Part shown: one piece after another, positions 62,014 through 64,000 of the stretch
How positions within the stretch are numbered: the stretch's first letter is position 1
Layout of the letters: every line of letters begins with the position of its first letter
NCBI GenBank assembly: GCA_944325865.1
Contig: CALVBS010000004.1
Location: 1-64,000 of the forward strand
From: Candidatus Gastranaerophilales bacterium
GTDB taxonomy: Bacteria; Cyanobacteriota; Vampirovibrionia; Gastranaerophilales; Gastranaerophilaceae
DNA: 64,000 nt
Reading direction: 5' to 3'
The notes under the pieces: model-generated
The model's database searches: none
Told to the model about the DNA's origin: nothing
What the model saw: the letters and a program-made list of their open reading frames with translations, nothing else
Position numbers and translations under genes: made by a program

Positions 62014-62217
62014 ATGATACGAAATAAACTTTCTGAAATAATGGGACGCAGACGTTTGAATATGGCTGAAGTTGCAAGAATTGCAGGACTTACACATGTC
62101 ACGGTATTCAGAATTTATCATGATAAAACAAAAACAATAGAACTTGAAACTTTGAACAAATTGTGCAATGCTTTAAACTGTAGAATTCAGGATATATTTG
62201 AACACATTCCTGACTAG
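62014..62217 (+). CDS. XRE-family regulator (module 3)
   Basis: This 67-residue protein is a bare helix-turn-helix domain: IRNKLSEIMGRRRLNMAEVARIAGLTHVTVFRIYHDKTKTIELETLNKLCNALNCRIQDIFEHIP. It resembles the small XRE proteins that act with helix 3 (HVTVFRIYHD) in DNA contact. It diverges from the module 3 prepilin gene and is followed by two small lineage genes on the same strand. An inverted repeat stands in the gap. Confidence 0.92.
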   Translation: MIRNKLSEIMGRRRLNMAEVARIAGLTHVTVFRIYHDKTKTIELETLNKLCNALNCRIQDIFEHIPD

Positions 62218-62229
62218 ATTAGGGAAAAT

Positions 62230-62559
62230 ATGAAAATTCAAAACATTAACACTACCGTATTTAAAGCAAACACAACACCTCAAAATAAAAGCTGGCTTGA
62301 TAAAATTCACGAAAATACCCGTAATGCCTCTGATATGACAGACACTATTGTAGTTCCGCGGACGATTTTTAAGGGGTATCTCGGGATTATGACCGGTACT
62401 ACGCTTGTGACACTGGGCGGACTCATTAACAAAACCAAACACCCGAAACTTTTTAAAGGTACAATGGCTGCGGGTCTTTTGACGTCATTATACGGTACCT
62501 GGGCATTTGTAAGACCATTTATATTAAAAGACGCAAAAGGCGTTGCAAAAGAGAAATAA
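62230..62559 (+). CDS. Small membrane protein with F-K-A variant of the N-terminal motif
   Basis: This 109-residue protein has an N-terminus (MKIQNINTTVFKANTTPQ) like those of the F-x-G proteins, but with FKA in place of FxG. Two hydrophobic helices follow: FKGYLGIMTGTTLVTLGGLI (about 54-73) and FKGTMAAGLLTSLYGTWAFV (about 80-99). Function is unknown. It lies 12 bases after the XRE gene and may share its transcript, which would place it under the same regulator as the prepilin. Confidence 0.7.
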   Translation: MKIQNINTTVFKANTTPQNKSWLDKIHENTRNASDMTDTIVVPRTIFKGYLGIMTGTTLVTLGGLINKTKHPKLFKGTMAAGLLTSLYGTWAFVRPFILKDAKGVAKEK

Positions 62560-62572
62560 ATGAGGTGTACCT

Positions 62573-62806
62573 TTGAGATTAGACGAATATTTAGCAGAAG
62601 TAGCAGTTCTGGAAATGCAAAATTTAGCTCCGCAAACCCAATTTAAAATAAGAGATTTGTTCAGCAGCAATGCATGGGACATTGTACCTATACAAATAAG
62701 ACAACAGGCTGGTTTAAGATTTTTTGAAAAAGTTTCGAAACACAAACCTCCGCAGGTTAGAGAGGTAAGATTTGACAACGATGCTACATTATATGAAAAG
62801 CTTTGA
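62573..62806 (+). CDS. Small DUF1413-like protein
   Basis: This 77-residue protein starts at TTG 62573, five bases after GAGGTG. The core QFKIRDLFSSNAWDIVPIQIRQQAGLRFFEKVSK resembles the DUF1413 pattern (F-x-L-x-D-L-F, W-x-x-I, R-x-x-x-G-x-x-F). Members are small proteins often near mobile or regulatory genes, with no known function. It follows the membrane gene by 13 bases, and an opposing radA end lies 40 bases on. Confidence 0.62.
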   Translation: MRLDEYLAEVAVLEMQNLAPQTQFKIRDLFSSNAWDIVPIQIRQQAGLRFFEKVSKHKPPQVREVRFDNDATLYEKL

Positions 62807-62846
62807 TTTCAGCCAAGTAAGTTATATTAATCTTTTATAATAAATT

Positions 62847-64000
62847 TTACTGAGCTGAAACACAGGCAGCTATTGCGTCCATAAGGCGTTTTACTTTAAC
62901 TGTTTCTATTTTTTTCAAGTCATTCGGAATATCGTTTGCATACGGAATAATTGCTTTTTTAAAACCGGCAGCGGCCGCTTCATTCAATCGTTTTTCTATA
63001 TTATTAACAGGATGGATTTCACCTGAAAGTCCTATTTCACCGATAATAACAGTCTGGCTGTCCACAACAACATCTCTGGCACAGGTTGCCACGGCAAGTG
63101 CAATGCCTAAATCAGCACTAGGTTCATCAACCTCAATACCACCCATAACATTCACATAAACATCTTGTTTTGACAGGTTAAGCCCGACACGTTTTTCCAA
63201 AACCGCAAGAATTTGGTGGAGCCTGCTCATATCAACGCCATTAGTAACTCTTCTCGGGGAAGGATACGATGTCGTTCCTACAAGGGCCTGAATTTCAACC
63301 ATAAGCGGTCTTGTACCTTCATTAGTAACGACAATGGCACTTCCTGGTGCTGCGACCTGTGAACGTTCATTAAGAAAAAGTTCGTTCGGATTGCTTACAC
63401 ACCTCAATCCTGTGGCATTCATTTCAAAAATTCCGACTTCAGAAGTATTCCCGAAACGATTTTTCATAGAACGGAGCATCCTATATGATTTATATTTATC
63501 TCCTTCAAAATATATTACGGTATCAACCATATGTTCAAGAACTTTAGGACCTGCAATGTTGCCGTCTTTTGTAACATGACCTATGACTATAGTTGTTATA
63601 TTTTTGCTTTTCGCAATGTGCATAAGGATATTACAACACTCACGAATTTGAGAAACAGAACCTGCGGAACTCGGTACATTATTGGAATAGATAGCCTGAA
63701 TACTATCCACAACAACAAAATCGGGAGTCAGTTCTTCAATTTGAGATTTAATATTTTCCATATTAGTCTGCGGATATATATAAAGAGAATCAGAATTAAT
63801 TCCAAGGCGATCTGCACGGAGTTTAAGCTGACTGGCACTTTCTTCGGCAGAAACATAAAGAACTTTTTTACCTGTTTTACAGAGTTCACCGCAGGTTTGC
63901 AGTGTAATGGTGGATTTTCCTATACCTGGATCGCCGGCAAGCAGCACAAGAGAACCCTGCACAAACCCTCCTCCGAGGATTCTGTCAAATTCAGAAATAT
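62847..64000 (-). CDS. radA: DNA repair protein RadA, 5' end beyond the window
   Basis: The visible 384 residues run to the right edge in frame (FDRILGGGFVQGSLVLLAGD), so the N-terminal zinc finger is outside. Walker A is GDPGIGKST, Walker B is DFVVVDSIQAIY, and the RadA-specific KNRFG motif is present (SMKNRFGNTSEVGIFEM). The C-terminal Lon-like domain (VYVNVMGGIEVDEPSADLGIALAVATC) is intact. RadA drives branch migration in recombinational repair. A GTG-initiated reading at 63962 is not the true start. Confidence 0.96.
   Translation of the reverse strand, partial: ISEFDRILGGGFVQGSLVLLAGDPGIGKSTITLQTCGELCKTGKKVLYVSAEESASQLKLRADRLGINSDSLYIYPQTNMENIKSQIEELTPDFVVVDSIQAIYSNNVPSSAGSVSQIRECCNILMHIAKSKNITTIVIGHVTKDGNIAGPKVLEHMVDTVIYFEGDKYKSYRMLRSMKNRFGNTSEVGIFEMNATGLRCVSNPNELFLNERSQVAAPGSAIVVTNEGTRPLMVEIQALVGTTSYPSPRRVTNGVDMSRLHQILAVLEKRVGLNLSKQDVYVNVMGGIEVDEPSADLGIALAVATCARDVVVDSQTVIIGEIGLSGEIHPVNNIEKRLNEAAAAGFKKAIIPYANDIPNDLKKIETVKVKRLMDAIAACVSAQ

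Noticed and set aside
63963-64000. Internal start of radA at a GTG
   Set aside because: The reading frame continues in phase to the window edge with conserved RadA residues, so the gene is truncated by the window and not by mutation.

Overview
The window is an AT-rich bacterial chromosome segment, most likely from a gut relative of cyanobacteria (Vampirovibrionia / Melainabacteria, order Gastranaerophilales). This is inferred from the mix of genes. There is a Ycf23-type (DUF561) protein, otherwise typical of cyanobacteria and algal plastids, and a DUF4330-like protein. Flagellar genes are present, as is pyruvate:ferredoxin oxidoreductase, a marker of anaerobic metabolism. Several prepilin-like proteins begin with the AFTLAE(V/T)LITLGIIG(V/I)VAAMTLP type of leader, and several small proteins carry an F-x-G motif near the N-terminus. 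No rRNA genes or CRISPR array were seen. Three tRNAs are present: Asn-GTT, Val-TAC and Ala-GGC.

Layout. Positions 1-3.9 kb hold the edge of a Mu-like transposable element or prophage that runs off the left side: a DDE transposase, an AAA+ target-selection ATPase and an unrecognised third protein, with repeat-rich end DNA against tRNA-Asn. Positions 4-17 kb carry housekeeping and membrane genes (ABC exporter, Bax-inhibitor-like protein, MtaB, PFOR, an RlmD-type methyltransferase) mixed with lineage-specific F-x-G proteins, one of which looks like a diverged RelA/SpoT-fold protein. Positions 17-21 kb carry surface-sugar genes (TupA-type ATP-grasp, UDP-galactopyranose mutase), a glycosidase-like TIM barrel and a sigma-70 factor. 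Positions 22-22.6 kb are an intergenic repeat region that recurs at 41.3-41.6 kb. Positions 22.6-30.7 kb hold a zinc-ribbon/SPFH fusion, recN, a prepilin module, a flagellar operon (FlgE/G-like, FliK-like, FliJ) and the Ycf23 homologue. Positions 30.8-45.9 kb hold a trypsin-like protease, ilvE, an MlaE permease, a degenerate PilB-like ATPase with a response regulator, a second prepilin module, a hybrid histidine kinase, a large protein that may be exported, and the bifunctional (p)ppGpp enzyme. Positions 46-60 kb contain an operon ending in comEC, then ispG, then an envelope-polysaccharide operon (phosphoesterase, heptose-kinase-like, DUF4330, O-antigen-ligase-like, GH38). Positions 60-64 kb hold gap, a third prepilin module, small lineage proteins and the start-truncated radA.

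The best candidate for an undescribed system is a recurring two-gene module. Three times (25.8-26.8, 36.5-37.5 and 61.2-62.2 kb) a prepilin-like protein with an Ala at the -1 cleavage position and a conserved C-terminal W-E-(F/I)-K-D-D-Y-P motif lies divergent from a tiny HTH regulator, across a short AT-rich gap with an inverted repeat. A fourth locus (41.6-42.2 kb) has the same regulator-plus-inverted-repeat layout, but the partner is a 77-residue non-pilin protein. Other notable signals are a 219-220 bp dispersed repeat whose central hairpin is flipped between copies, a 30-bp element duplicated upstream of two adjacent F-x-G genes, and a G-free transcript candidate at 59.9-60.0 kb.
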